From contig OW203991.1 of assembly GCA_934047225.1 (NCBI GenBank), positions 4,030,001 to 4,094,000 of the forward strand: DNA of 64,000 nucleotides. The letters run 5' to 3'. Positions 32,906 through 42,552 of the stretch are shown one piece after another. Source of the stretch: Ypsolopha sequella. Lineage: Eukaryota; Arthropoda; Insecta; Lepidoptera; Ypsolophidae. The notes beneath the pieces were generated by a model. The model searched no databases, was not told where the DNA came from, and saw only the letters and a list, made by a program, of their open reading frames with translations. A program made the position numbers and the translations under genes. Position 1 is the stretch's first letter, and each line of letters starts with the position of its first letter.

Positions 32906-34139
32906 GTAGTAGGACCCTAATGAACCATCAACAGATGGTCACAACAAATTTATTTTCCCTCCAAAATACGAGATATTTCAGTTGAGAGCAGCCACGTACC
33001 GCTGAGGTCATGTTGTCATCATGAGGCGTTCCGCGTCATTGCCGGCCGCCATCTTGTAGCCTTAACTACACAAGTAGGGTTTGCGAAAAAATAACCTTTA
33101 TCGAATCCGGTGGCATATCATAAATTTGGTACTGCGCTGCGGCAACTTAAAATAATTATCTATTCTATTGAAAAAGTAGATATTTGGCTAAAATTTAGCA
33201 AACAGCTAATAATTTTGTTGCAGTTTTAGGGTTGCCAATTTTGTCATAGCAAAAATTGTTCGTATATACATATATAAATCCAGCTTGTATAAACATTGTC
33301 ACGACATGAATCCCCGAGGGGTTTTCAAGTCCAAGCTAGACAACAGAGACGTCTAGAAAATCTATTAAAAATATTAATTGTGTACAGTTGTCTCAATTAA
33401 ATAATGCGCGTATGAAATAGCCACTCTTCGGCAAAGGTTATAGCCAAAATTACATACGTAACTGCTTCCGGTTCCGAACTTTTGCATATGTTCTAAAATT
33501 ACTTCATCAGTTTTCAAATACTGAAAAAAAAGAATGGTTGAATTAACCAAATTCTTGTATACAGAATCATATTATGATTCCGTTCCAATACCGTCTCTTT
33601 TGCACGCGTGAAATAACTCTGACTCCATCCTACTTTCAAATCATTTCATGATTCACCCAAGTTGGCCTTTTTAGGTCCCCTGTACATTATATTGATTTTA
33701 CACTTTTTCTGCCAACGTTACCTTTACATTGGACCTAAATAATACTTATTTTGGAAATGGCTCGTCGTGGGCCGGTTCCGTCGTCAGTCAGCTGATCAAA
33801 CAGGCAAGTGTACGCTTCAAGGAAACCGACGTGATGTACGGAATAACGCTTTTAGGGTCCCGGAGAAATGAAACCGTCCGCGGAAACCGAAATTGTACAG
33901 AGGTTTGTATTTGGTCTAATACGTACACGCGAAATAGGGCGAAAAAAAGTAAAAAGATAGAGTAATCATTTATCATTATGGTTTATACCCATCATTCTGG
34001 CTTAATAATAGTATTAAGATGACATGATTTCTATGAAAATGTCTAAAAGATAATTTTAGTGGCTTTAGTGTATACATATATTGCCACTTCATGGTCGATT
34101 TCCCAATTAAACACGTTGTATGCATAATAAAAGATAATT
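32906..34139. other. No recognised gene; one SINE scrap
   Basis: 33298-33331 matches the family E 3' tip (GTCACGACATGAATCCCCGA). GCGGCCGCC-like text at 33040-33055 is not linked to an ORF. Confidence 0.35.
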
Positions 34140-34443
34140 TTTAGGGTTCCGTACCCAAAGGGTAACCAACGGGACCCTATTACTAAGACTCCGCTGTCCG
34201 TCTGTCTGTCCGTCTGTCACCAGGCTGTATCTCATGAACCGTGATAGTTAGACAGTTGAAATTTTCACAGATGATGTATTTCTGTTGGTGCGGTGCCGCG
34301 GTAACAAAAAATAATAAAAAACAGAATAAAATAAATATTTAAGGAGGCTCCGATACAACAGACATGTTTTTTTTGCCGTTTTTATAGATAATGGTACGGA
34401 ACCCTTCGTGCGCGAGTTCGACTCGCACTTGGCCGGTTTTTTG
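34140..34443 (+). mobile_element. Family H lepidopteran repeat (complete-looking)
   Basis: TTAGGGTTCCGTACCCAAAG, GGGACCCTATTACTAAGACT, (GTCT/GTCC)n, TTGAAATTTTCACAGATGAT, and an end with GTACGGAACCC, GTTCGACTCGCACTTGGCCG and GTTTTTT. This is a very common lepidopteran non-autonomous repeat. Partial copies lie at 48793-48960, 49314-49350, 52087-52180 and 52790-52873. Confidence 0.85.
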
Positions 34444-34930
34444 AAATGATAATGTATTTTATCTACTCCCATACTGCAAAACGGTACCTAATTACAACAT
34501 CAAAGGCGGTTTTATAAGTACCCACATTGTTTGTCCGATGTTATAATATTACAATATACCTAACACCGCGATTCTGCGCTGTGATTGGCCCAATTTATTA
34601 TAACACCGCTTAGATAACCAATCAGACCCCTTTCCCTGCTTTGATTTCTTCCAGATCAAGAGCCACTTCTGCTAACAGCTGCTTAAAACTGCTAGAAGTA
34701 GCGAGAAATCATAGAAATGCGAAAAATTTCTATAGTTTATGAATCTGTATAAAATTACTTGTTTAATGCTATATTTTTTATGTTGTGATATAATAAATTA
34801 ATTTTCATAACTATTTACAAAGCTCAAAGACCCTAAAACACATTTGACACAAAACATTATTAATAAAAATCTGGTTATTTCGAATTAAAAACATCAAAAG
34901 CTTATAAAATTACATATAACACTAACACAT
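34444..34930. other. No gene recognised; paired CCAAT boxes
   Basis: TGTGATTGGCCC (34580) and AACCAATCAG (34617) are oppositely oriented CCAAT-type boxes 37 bp apart. No start of transcription or exon can be tied to them. Confidence 0.2.
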
Positions 34931-34954
34931 TGTATAAATACGCCAAAGCAGTGG

Positions 34955-35482
34955 TTGCCTGCGTTGAGCCATATTGCACCACCGCACTTAAGAAGGCAGG
35001 GCCATTTGCGAAGAGAACTTAATAAGATCACAGACTGCCCAGCACTTCCTATCCGTGAATACCTGACGGACTTTACATCAACACGGCTGAAGTCGCGTAA
35101 TCCCCCAGCCTTAATGTTCCACAACAACAACCGATCATGGAATGTGGACACACAATGGGAAGAGGAATGGTCAACGACCAACTATGACCCTGCTTTGTTC
35201 ACCCTCAATCCACGTGATCCACCGCCTGGTTTCGACCAACAGCGTTGTGTGTGGAGCCGACTCAACCGCATCCGCACCGGCCACGGCAAGTGTGGCTACA
35301 TGAGGCATAAGTGGGGCTGGAGTGAGACTGCTGCCTGCCCTTGTGGGTGTCCTGAGCAAACAGTGAGACACATAATATCCGACTGTCCACTGTATTCTTA
35401 TAATGGCCCTATGGAGGACTTCAAAACTCTGACTCCAGCAGTGGTCGAATACCTGCAAAGACTCGACAATTCATTGATTTAA
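34955..35482 (+). CDS. LINE C-terminal fragment with zinc knuckle
   Basis: C-terminal region of a non-LTR retrotransposon protein, probably Jockey/CR1 group. The conventional start at 34955 (TTG) is arbitrary: the same frame continues upstream to about 34931 and reads TPKQWLPALSHIAPPHLRR, so this is a 5'-truncated fragment and not a gene start. Residues 95-115 (CVWSRLNRIRTGHGKCGY) and CPCGCPEQTVRHIISDC (127-143) form the conserved C-terminal helix and C-x-C-H-C knuckle of this group. The frame is uninterrupted to the stop, so the copy is fairly young. No RT motifs remain. It is followed by an AT-rich UTR to about 35557 and then by family F. Confidence 0.8.
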   Translation: MPALSHIAPPHLRRQGHLRRELNKITDCPALPIREYLTDFTSTRLKSRNPPALMFHNNNRSWNVDTQWEEEWSTTNYDPALFTLNPRDPPPGFDQQRCVWSRLNRIRTGHGKCGYMRHKWGWSETAACPCGCPEQTVRHIISDCPLYSYNGPMEDFKTLTPAVVEYLQRLDNSLI

Positions 35483-35557
35483 ATAAATGTTTATTATGTG
35501 TAATAAAAATAAATTTTAACATCTGCCATACGATAAATAATTGTATAAATAATACAC

Positions 35558-35713
35558 CGTCCATCATCCATCAGCCTAGTTCATCCACTGCTGGACATAG
35601 CATTTCCAGGACTTTGCCACTCCCGGATGCTGGGCAGGCGGGTTGGTGAGCGTGGTGCCGGAACATCAGTCTGTTCCATATAAGGCCCGGCTATTAGGGA
35701 TGGATATACCGCC
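35558..35713 (-). mobile_element. Family F repeat, left part
   Basis: CCATCCATCAGCCTAGTTCA, GGACTTTGCCACTCCCGGAT and CCATATAAGGCCCGGCTATT match 57000-57210. Broken at ATACCGCC by the following LINE; ACCGCC (35708-35713) is the left target duplication. Confidence 0.85.
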
Positions 35714-37643
35714 GCCAGTGAGAAAAATTGAGAGCGCTCTAAATACGAAGGAATCAACCTTAGGGGCCTTTATCGATATCGAGGACGCCTTTGACAAAAC
35801 TAAATTTACAAACATCAGCCAGGCTCTCATTAAATATGACGTCGAACCAACACTACGCGAGTGGATAGACAACATGCTTAAGTTGAGAGCGGTGCAACTA
35901 AGTGTGAATGGCACTACCAGAGCTGTGGTTGCCAAGGGCTGCCCACAGGGAGGCGTCCTATCACCGCTGCTCTGGAATATCGTGGCAGACGATCTAATCC
36001 GACGTCTCAACGATAGGTGCTTTCACACAATAGGCTATGCCGACGACCTTGCGATTCTTATTAATGGAAAATTCGAAGGCACACTCTGTGAACTGATGCA
36101 GGGTGCATTCAAAGTCGTTGAAAAATGGTGCGAGGAGTACCAATTAACAGTGAACCCGAAAAAAACGGAACTAGTCCTGTTCACCAACAAGAGAAAATTG
36201 GCGAACATGGGACTACCGAAACTCTTCGGCACTGCTTTAACCCTATCAACTGAAGTCAAATACCTGGGTATGACACTTGACAGTAAGTTGAATTGGACAA
36301 AACATATGAACATCAAACTGAAAAAGGGAACCATAGCATTATGGCAGTGCAAACGCCTTTTGGGTAAGAAATGGGGACTACGCTCAAACATAATGCTTTG
36401 GCTTTACAAAGCAGTGATAAGACCAATGGTCTCGTACGGTGCCGTTGTCTGGTGGCCCAGGATGGACGCCGGCTACGTACAGAAAGAACTATTAAAGTTC
36501 CAAAGGCTTGCCTGTATGCTAACCACAAGTTGCATGCGAACCACTGCATCCGCGGCCCTCGAGATAATTCTGGACATCCCGCCGCTACATCTGTTTATAC
36601 AACAGGAGGCGGCGGCTGCTACGTTCAGACTCAGGGCAGCCGGACAGTGGAAAAGCGACGACAGGGCACCACACACGCGCATTCTTGGGCTGGCCTTGTC
36701 CCACCAACCACTAATGGACGCGCCGTGTGACAGAATCCCTAAAAAACATGTATTTAATAGACATTACAACGTTCAATTATTTGAGGAACCAGCAGACCAC
36801 TCTAATATCCACGAGGTAAGGATATATACAGATGGCTCCAAAACAGAGGAGGGTACTGGGGCCGGAGCGTACTCAGCCGAACTTAACATTTACAAATCAA
36901 CAGCCTTGGGTAAGCACAATACGATTTTCCAAGCGGAATGCATCGGAATTATCCTGGCGACAAGCGCGGTACTCAGAAGGGAAGCTAGAGGCCTCAATAT
37001 TAGGATACTTTCTGACAGCACGGCGGTACTACGAGCCCTTAGCAAGACCACGGTAAACTCTGGGCTAATACTACAATGTCTTAATCAACTGGAAGAGGTA
37101 AGTCGTCATAATAATGTAACCCTCCAGTGGATAAAAGGACACAGTGGATCGCTGGGCAACGACGCAGCAGATGAACTGGCGAAAAAAGGCGCAAGGTTAA
37201 AACCAGTAGGTGCTGAACCCCTGGTTCCCTTGCCCTTTAACCAGATACGAACATGGCTGCGTGAAAGAACCAGCTCTCAACATGCTGAGCAATGGGCAAG
37301 CATGACAGCCTGCAGACAGACGAAAGCGGTTTTCCCTACCGTGGACCGTCGTCTGACAAAGAAACTACTACGTCTTAATAGATCCAACCTTCGCATGATG
37401 GTAGGGCTAATCACAGGACACAGTAACCTTAACAGACACTTCTATATTATAGGTCTAACGGACAGCCCTCTATGCAGAGCTTGTATGGAGGTCGAAGAAA
37501 CGCCGACCCACGTGACAGTAGATTGCGTAGGAGTCAGCACACAACGGGCTAAGATCCTCGGTGAACCGAGGACGCTCCGCCAGTCCTGTGGCGACCTAGG
37601 TCGCCTCTTGGGATTTTGGCGTGAGCTGGGCTGGCTAGAATAG
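35643..37643 (+). CDS. Reverse transcriptase with RNase H (LINE ORF2)
   Basis: 666-codon open frame of an APE-type-looking LINE, I/LOA-like group by motif style. Residues 1-24 are not LINE at all: they are read through family F flank DNA, and the retroelement starts at about residue 25. RT: motif A FIDIEDAFD (43-51), motif B CPQGGVLSPLLWN (100-112), catalytic YADD (132-135), NPKKTELVLF (171-180). RNase H: YTDGSK with D397, E432, D458, D510, and WIKGHSG with H500. A C-terminal knuckle C611-x2-C614-x8-H623-x4-C628. All key residues are present with no stop or frameshift. It lacks the endonuclease and the start of the RT, so it cannot be autonomous. Antisense open frames here are shadows. Confidence 0.95.
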   Translation: MVSVVPEHQSVPYKARLLGMDIPPPVRKIESALNTKESTLGAFIDIEDAFDKTKFTNISQALIKYDVEPTLREWIDNMLKLRAVQLSVNGTTRAVVAKGCPQGGVLSPLLWNIVADDLIRRLNDRCFHTIGYADDLAILINGKFEGTLCELMQGAFKVVEKWCEEYQLTVNPKKTELVLFTNKRKLANMGLPKLFGTALTLSTEVKYLGMTLDSKLNWTKHMNIKLKKGTIALWQCKRLLGKKWGLRSNIMLWLYKAVIRPMVSYGAVVWWPRMDAGYVQKELLKFQRLACMLTTSCMRTTASAALEIILDIPPLHLFIQQEAAAATFRLRAAGQWKSDDRAPHTRILGLALSHQPLMDAPCDRIPKKHVFNRHYNVQLFEEPADHSNIHEVRIYTDGSKTEEGTGAGAYSAELNIYKSTALGKHNTIFQAECIGIILATSAVLRREARGLNIRILSDSTAVLRALSKTTVNSGLILQCLNQLEEVSRHNNVTLQWIKGHSGSLGNDAADELAKKGARLKPVGAEPLVPLPFNQIRTWLRERTSSQHAEQWASMTACRQTKAVFPTVDRRLTKKLLRLNRSNLRMMVGLITGHSNLNRHFYIIGLTDSPLCRACMEVEETPTHVTVDCVGVSTQRAKILGEPRTLRQSCGDLGRLLGFWRELGWLE

Positions 37644-37727
37644 ACGGCCCCACACTTTTCCACGCACAAAGGTCCAAAAAAGAGACTAGGTGCGGAAACC
37701 GAGCCCACCAAGAAGAAGAAGAAGAAG
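35714..37727 (+). mobile_element. 5'-truncated RT/RNase H LINE insertion
   Basis: Bounded by ACCGCC at 35708-35713 and 37728-37733, a 6-bp target duplication. After the stop codon an 80-bp UTR ends in (AAG)n at 37709-37727. It sits inside a family F repeat; joining 35713 to 37734 restores the order seen at 57205-57235 (GGGATGGATACACCGTCATC). Confidence 0.9.
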
Positions 37728-37875
37728 ACCGCCATCCATCGGTCCCAGGCATGATGGGCCTTCTTGTTTTTTGCCAGTGAGCTGTCCTCTTACTCTCCCC
37801 CGAATTATTTCGAGGGGGTCTCCAAGAAAGATGGTGGTACCTCCAAAGTCAAGCCCGCCATCAGCTCTACCACCT
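37728..37875 (-). mobile_element. Family F repeat, right part
   Basis: CCATCCATCGGTCCCAGGCA, GTCCTCTTACTCTCCCCCGA and GGGGGTCTCCAAGAAAGATG, ending at ATCAGCTCTACCACC. Matches 57215-57358. Confidence 0.85.
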
Positions 37876-38291
37876 GCAAATATTACACAAAACCTAATAA
37901 ATACAATATTTTCACGTAATTCTGCGAATAACATCAATAACAAATATTTGGCGGTAACATGCATAGATAAGGGTTTCTATAACATATAATGCATCTGCTT
38001 TCTTTTTTCTTCCTATGCAATAAGAAGTGATAAAAACAGTTCATGTTCCATTCAACCACAGAACATAGTTGATCGCCGACGTCGTAGCAGGTACATGAAT
38101 AAAGACACTGTGTAACTTATATCTATCTCTTTTACTCGTTCATAATTATGACTGAATGAAAGAGATAGATATTAGAATAGGAGATGAATCTCACGCGTTC
38201 ATTTTCAAATTTTTCAGGAAATTGTTTGTCGAAGATATTATAAATAAAGACGATATTTTTAATGGTCATATATTAATTGTTAAGATCAACT
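37876..38291. other. No recognised feature
   Basis: AT-rich DNA with no supported gene. Confidence 0.35.
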
Positions 38292-38341
38292 TCGTTCGTT
38301 CGTTCGTTCTTCGTTCGTTCGTTCTTCGTTCGTTCGTTACG
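38292..38341. repeat. (TTCG)n microsatellite
   Basis: TTCGTTCGTTCGTTC blocks separated by CTTCG, giving a 17-bp higher-order period. Confidence 0.95.
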
Positions 38342-38480
38342 TAAGCAAGCACTCGTATCCCAATGTTTCTAATTATGTCACAGTTGCACAAAATACTATA
38401 GTTCAAAACAATTGGATACACCATAAATGCCACGAATTGTGAATTACAAACAATTCACGACTATAGCAACACCAATATTG

Positions 38481-38795
38481 GACATGAATCCCCGAGGGGG
38501 TGCCAGAGGTGTTCTGAGTGTGAATTGTGAAATGCAAGTTATAGTCCACACTCGGTACACCCGTGTTTCACCGACGATTACTACGTCCCAACGTGATGGG
38601 TGGTGAACCCTATAGCCGTACTTCGGGCACAATACACGCTTAGGGCATGCAGGTTTCCTTACGATGTTTTCCTTCACCGTTCAGCAAGTGGTAAGTAAGA
38701 ACACGAAAAACTAATTGGTGCATGTCCGACCGGGCATCGAACCTGGATCTCAAGATTGAGAGGCCAGCGTTCTACCCTTGAGCTACGGCTGCCTT
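38481..38795 (-). mobile_element. Family E tRNA-derived SINE, complete copy
   Basis: On the minus strand the head reads GGCAGCCGTAGCTCAAGGGT with an A-box (TAGCTCAAGGG) and, 36 bases on, a B-box (GGTTCGATGCCC). These are the pol III promoter parts of a tRNA. The body has TCAGCAAGTGG-like, GAGGAAACCTGCATG-like and GTGAAACACGGGTGTACCGA blocks and ends ATTCATGTC. No acceptor stem can form, so it is not a tRNA gene. The only family E copy here with its head. Confidence 0.8.
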
Positions 38796-38931
38796 GTAAC
38801 AAAATATTATAAAATAATTATAACGGTCAGAATACAATTTTTAGCTTTAGCTTTTTTATCCAATTAAAATTAGCAAAATTAAATAAAAAAATTCTAACTT
38901 CTCTCTTATGGAAAATCTAAATATTTTATAT

Positions 38932-39965
38932 ACAGGGTGGAAAAAATTTAAGGGCCCTGGAGGAGAACTACCTTAAATCCTTTAGTTAGCTCATTTTACT
39001 GAAAGGAAACATTCCTTTATTTTTTAAAAGAAACAAAACTGCATTCAAATATATTCTGAAATTTGCTTGTCTCACCCGGGAATCGAAAAAACTAAAAATT
39101 AAAAAAATAAACCCTCGCGATTCTATTATACAAATCGGTAGGATTATTGTTCAGAATAAAATTTGTCTAATAAACATTTGGTCTTACACTCATCTGTTGT
39201 ACGAGATACACATGAAATTAAATATTTATTACAAGTTCTTTGTTAACAATACCTAGTACTGTTCACATGTATCAAGTAAATGACACGTTATAATTTTATT
39301 ATCTCTCTTACATCCAAAGACATCGTATAAAGTACAAGCTTGCTAATGTTATTTATCTTAAGTACCTTGTTGAAGACTTCAATAAGAAAATCGTTAAATG
39401 GTAATAATAAATCTATGCACAGCACAATTCCTTCTTGCACTAGGCGTACTGACGAAAAGTTTAAAAAAGGAATGTATTTGTTTTTGCAACGCGGAGCAAC
39501 AAATTTGAAGTTCGAACGATAACTTTCAACATTTTTAAAATCGATAAAAGTATTCGTTCGAATTTCAAATTTTGTTTTGTTTTGCTTTCATTCCGTGCTG
39601 TCATTGTGTAATAATGGCGTATCATTATTACTTTACAAGTGAACAGTAGTTAATAAAGAACTTGTAAAAAATATTTAATTTCATGGGTATCTCGTATAAC
39701 AGATGAGTGTAAGACTAAATGTTTATTAGACAAATTTTATCCTGAACAATAATTCTACCGATTCGTATAATAAAATGGCGAGGGTTTATTTTTTTCAATT
39801 TTTAGTTGGTTCAGTTCCCGGGTGAGACAAGCAAATTTTAGAAGATCTTTGAATGCAGTTTTGTTTCTTTTAAAAAATAAAGGAATGTTTCCTTTCAGTA
39901 AAATGAGCTAACTAAAGGATTTAAGGTAGTTCCCCTCCAGGGCCCTTACATTTTTTCCACCCTGT
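38932..39965. mobile_element. Family P long-TIR DNA element (copy 1)
   Basis: ACAGGGTGGAAAAAATTTAA at the left and its inverse at the right. The arms pair over about 340 bp (38932-39270 and 39636-39965), including CCTTAAATCCTTTAGTTAGC and CTCACCCGGGAATCG. TA flanks both ends. The 365-bp unique centre has only a 60-codon frame with no transposase motif. Non-autonomous. Confidence 0.9.
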
Positions 39966-40231
39966 ATATTATATTATATAAATTATATACAAGGTGACTT
40001 TTTGATCATCGTCCAAATTCATACTGGAGCCTCGGTAAGTGATCAGCATCATGAATCGATAACAATTTCTGTAAAATTTGTCTTATGAAATTTCGACTTC
40101 CCATAGTAATTCACTCCCAGTCCTGAGTGAATCACTATGGGGAGTCGAAATTTCATTTTATGAATTTTACCAAACTTGTTCTTGGTTCATGATGCTGATC
40201 ACTCACCAAGGCTCAAGTATGAATTTGGACG

Positions 40232-41410
40232 ATGTTCACAATCTGCTTGTTTGTCCCAAACTTAACTTATGTTCTCCGCTGCTCAGTTATGTGGAAATTC
40301 AACACCCTCCTTAAACTATTAGATAATACAATTGCAGAAACTCTTGGTTCCATATTAAATTGCTCGTTTACAGAACGGAGTTGGGATCAAGCCACGCTCC
40401 CCGTCCGCTTCGGTGGCCTGGGAATCAGAAAAATTTCAAGTGTAGCGCTCCCTGCCTTCCTGTCCTCCGTCAATGGTACCAATGCTCTCTTCGGTAATAT
40501 AATTAGCCCGTCACTCGGTGATGTTGAGGCATTGGACCTGACGGAGGCCAGAAATGCATGGACACTAGCTTGTCCAGGCGAACCCCTGCCCATTGTCTTG
40601 CACTCCCAAAAACAATGGGACGAGCCACTCTGCAGGAAAGTCCAACAAAATCTTTTAGAAACTGCCGAGAGCCCTGTGGAGCAAGCTCGTCTCCTTGCTG
40701 TCAAGGAACACGAGGCTGGGTACTGGCTGCAAGCAATGCCTTCAGCAGCAATCGGGACACTTCTAGATAAGACTGCTTTTACAATGGCTGTCTGTCTGCG
40801 ACTCGGCGTTAAGGTAAACGAACCACATCGCTGCCAATGTGGAGCAAGCGTTGACCTACTAGGCCACCACGGCCTTTCATGTCGTCGAAGCGCCGGCCGC
40901 CTATCCCGCCATGCAAATCTTAACGATGTCATCCGAAGGGCGCTTGTCACCGTTAACGTGCCGGCAATATTAGAGCCCCAAGGTCTCTCACGTGACGATG
41001 GCAAGAGGCCCGACGGCATGACACTCGTTTCGTGGAGAAACGGGCGGTCGTTGGTGTGGGACGCTACGTGCGTAGATACGCTTGCTCCGTCCCACCTTCC
41101 GGCGACCGCAAAAAAGGCGGGTGCGGCGGCAGCAACGGCTGAATTAGCTAAGCGGCGCAACTATGCAGCCCTGGGAGCGGGTTACATATTTGCGCCGTTT
41201 GCCGTCGAAACACTGGGGCCGTGGGGGCCAGAGGCGCGTCGACTGTTCCACGAAATATTGTCGCGCCTGGTCGATGCCTCGGGTGACCCGAGGGCTGGCG
41301 CGTACCTCGGACAACGGATAAGCTTAGCCATCCAACGAGGTAACGCTGCCAGTGTCTTGGGTGCCCTCCCATCTGGCAGCGATTTGGAAAAAGTTTTTTA
41401 TTTAATTTAA
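40232..41410 (+). CDS. LINE C-terminus with restriction-like endonuclease
   Basis: 392-codon open frame, 5'-truncated; the first codons cross the MITE junction. Residues 11-66 (YVLRCSVMWK, then WDQATLPVRFGGLGIRK) are RT thumb sequence. A zinc knuckle C201-x1-C203-x8-H212-x4-C217 is followed by RH (226-227), KRPDG (258-262) and D277 in VWDATCVDT. That knuckle followed by R-H and PD...D is the layout of the restriction-like endonuclease of R2/R4-type LINEs, which nicks the target DNA for primed reverse transcription. The end AIQRGNAASVLGALP is shared with three other fragments in the window. The clade is not settled from sequence alone. The RT core is missing, so the copy is inactive. Confidence 0.85.
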   Translation: MFTICLFVPNLTYVLRCSVMWKFNTLLKLLDNTIAETLGSILNCSFTERSWDQATLPVRFGGLGIRKISSVALPAFLSSVNGTNALFGNIISPSLGDVEALDLTEARNAWTLACPGEPLPIVLHSQKQWDEPLCRKVQQNLLETAESPVEQARLLAVKEHEAGYWLQAMPSAAIGTLLDKTAFTMAVCLRLGVKVNEPHRCQCGASVDLLGHHGLSCRRSAGRLSRHANLNDVIRRALVTVNVPAILEPQGLSRDDGKRPDGMTLVSWRNGRSLVWDATCVDTLAPSHLPATAKKAGAAAATAELAKRRNYAALGAGYIFAPFAVETLGPWGPEARRLFHEILSRLVDASGDPRAGAYLGQRISLAIQRGNAASVLGALPSGSDLEKVFYLI

Positions 41411-41531
41411 TTTGTTTTAGGTAATTTATTTATTTTTACTTAGTTTAGATCTAAATTATTTTTACTTAAAAGTTTGTATTTTAGAATGTATAGTTTAATT
41501 TAATTTACAAGTATTAAATATACTTATTTTT
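41411..41531 (+). mobile_element. 3' UTR of the endonuclease-type LINE
   Basis: T-rich DNA with TTTGTTTTAGGTAATTTATT and ACTTAGTTTAGATCT, resembling the UTRs of the fragments at 2155 and 49871. It stops where the family A MITE resumes. Confidence 0.75.
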
Positions 41532-41780
41532 CAAATTCACCTTGTATATATTATATAATATATTATATAAATATATATTAAAAATACGTTTATGCCTATA
41601 GTAAAATATTAGTATACATTCCTCTGAGCTGAAAGTTGTGCTTTGGCCATTATAATTATTTCTTAATATTTTGTTACAAATCCGGAGAATTGACCCCTAA
41701 AAAGACTTTTTGAATAGTAATTGTAGATAATCTTTATAAATTCATTTACGTGCGAATTGTTTTTCAGTGATAATTAAAAT

Positions 41781-42411
41781 TAAGGGGGTATATCGTCAAA
41801 ATCGATACTTTTTGAAGTTATTTCTGCTGTTCAAGTCCCAAGTTAAATAAATTAGTATAACAATTTTGGGACCATTTTTTAGATTTTGGACTATCAGAAA
41901 AGCGATTGGAGGAATTTCACTCGATAGAAATAATTATTGAAATTATGACAGAAATAAATTTCTATGTTTGAACACTTGGCGATTTATCCATCGCAAGGAG
42001 ATATAAATTAACATTATATCATTGCAGTATAGAAACGCAGAAATAAAAGTAAATTTAGATGGAAATCTTGGTAGAGCATTGCGGTAAGCGAGAGGTCCCG
42101 GGTTCGAATCCCGGTTCAGAGCTCCTCACATGCAGACTTACCTTTCTTTCTGCGTTTCTATACTGCAATGATATAATGTTAAATTGTTGAAATGAGATCT
42201 AAATTTACACTTTTTTTGATATTCTGACAAATTGTGATAGCATAACAGACTTAAAAAAAAATTATTTAGATGGGTTTTAACAATACCTAAATTACTGGCT
42301 ATGGAAATTATTTGTATTAATTTAAAACCGACTTTTTGTAAATTTTTCCCCATTTCGTCTCTCTCGCACTGCGGTTCTTTCCGCTTGGAATAACGAGGAC
42401 CTTTGCAAGGG
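41781..42411 (-). mobile_element. Family C variant MITE with a nested insertion
   Basis: TAAGGGGGTATATCGTCAAA, GTATAACAATTTTGGGACC, then after the insert TGAAATGAGATCTAAATTTA, TTTAGATGGGTTTTAACAAT and TCTCTCGCACTGCGGTTCTT. This is the inverse of 26739-27162. About 41950-42182 is foreign. Confidence 0.75.
42009..42182. repeat. 35-bp perfect inverted repeat around a tRNA-like core
   Basis: TAACATTATATCATTGCAGT and ATAGAAACGCAGAAA (42009-42043) are exactly mirrored at 42148-42182. Between them, GGTAGAGCATTGCGG and GGTCCCGGGTTCGAATCCCG (42073-42112) are tRNA D-arm and T-arm sequences with the anticodon arm missing. Confidence 0.8.
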
Positions 42412-42544
42412 CGGCAAGATTTCAGATTTATTCATACAAGAATCAATATGTCCATCTCTACTGAAAACGAAACTTTACAATATTTAGACGCGATACAAGA
42501 CAACATGTTCGTGTAAAGCAGACAATGCATGTTATTACAATTTC

Positions 42545-42552
42545 CGCTAAGT
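42545..42552. other. Target-site duplication CGCTAAGT (left)
   Basis: Repeated exactly at 43125-43132. Confidence 0.9.

Larger units (their letters stand above)
39986..41548. mobile_element. Family A foldback MITE (copy 4), split by a LINE
   Basis: Left piece 39986-40234, from TATACAAGGTGACTTTTTGA to TATGAATTTGGACGATG. The last bases, CACCTTGTATA, appear at 41538-41548 beyond the LINE. About ten bases of the MITE at the junction are missing or altered. Confidence 0.85.

Noticed and set aside
38735..38795. Possible tRNA gene on the minus strand
   Set aside because: A- and B-boxes are present but no acceptor stem; it is the head of a SINE continuous with family E.
40387..41160. Minus-strand frame of 257 codons
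   Set aside because: Antisense to the endonuclease-type LINE frame, which has real motifs; the antisense frame has none.
34940..41560. LTR retrotransposon or endogenous virus
   Set aside because: All RT-type frames have LINE motifs and LINE-like tails; no long terminal repeats, gag, protease or integrase were seen.
42060..42120. Possible tRNA gene on the plus strand
   Set aside because: T-arm is perfect, but the anticodon arm is missing and the acceptor ends do not pair.
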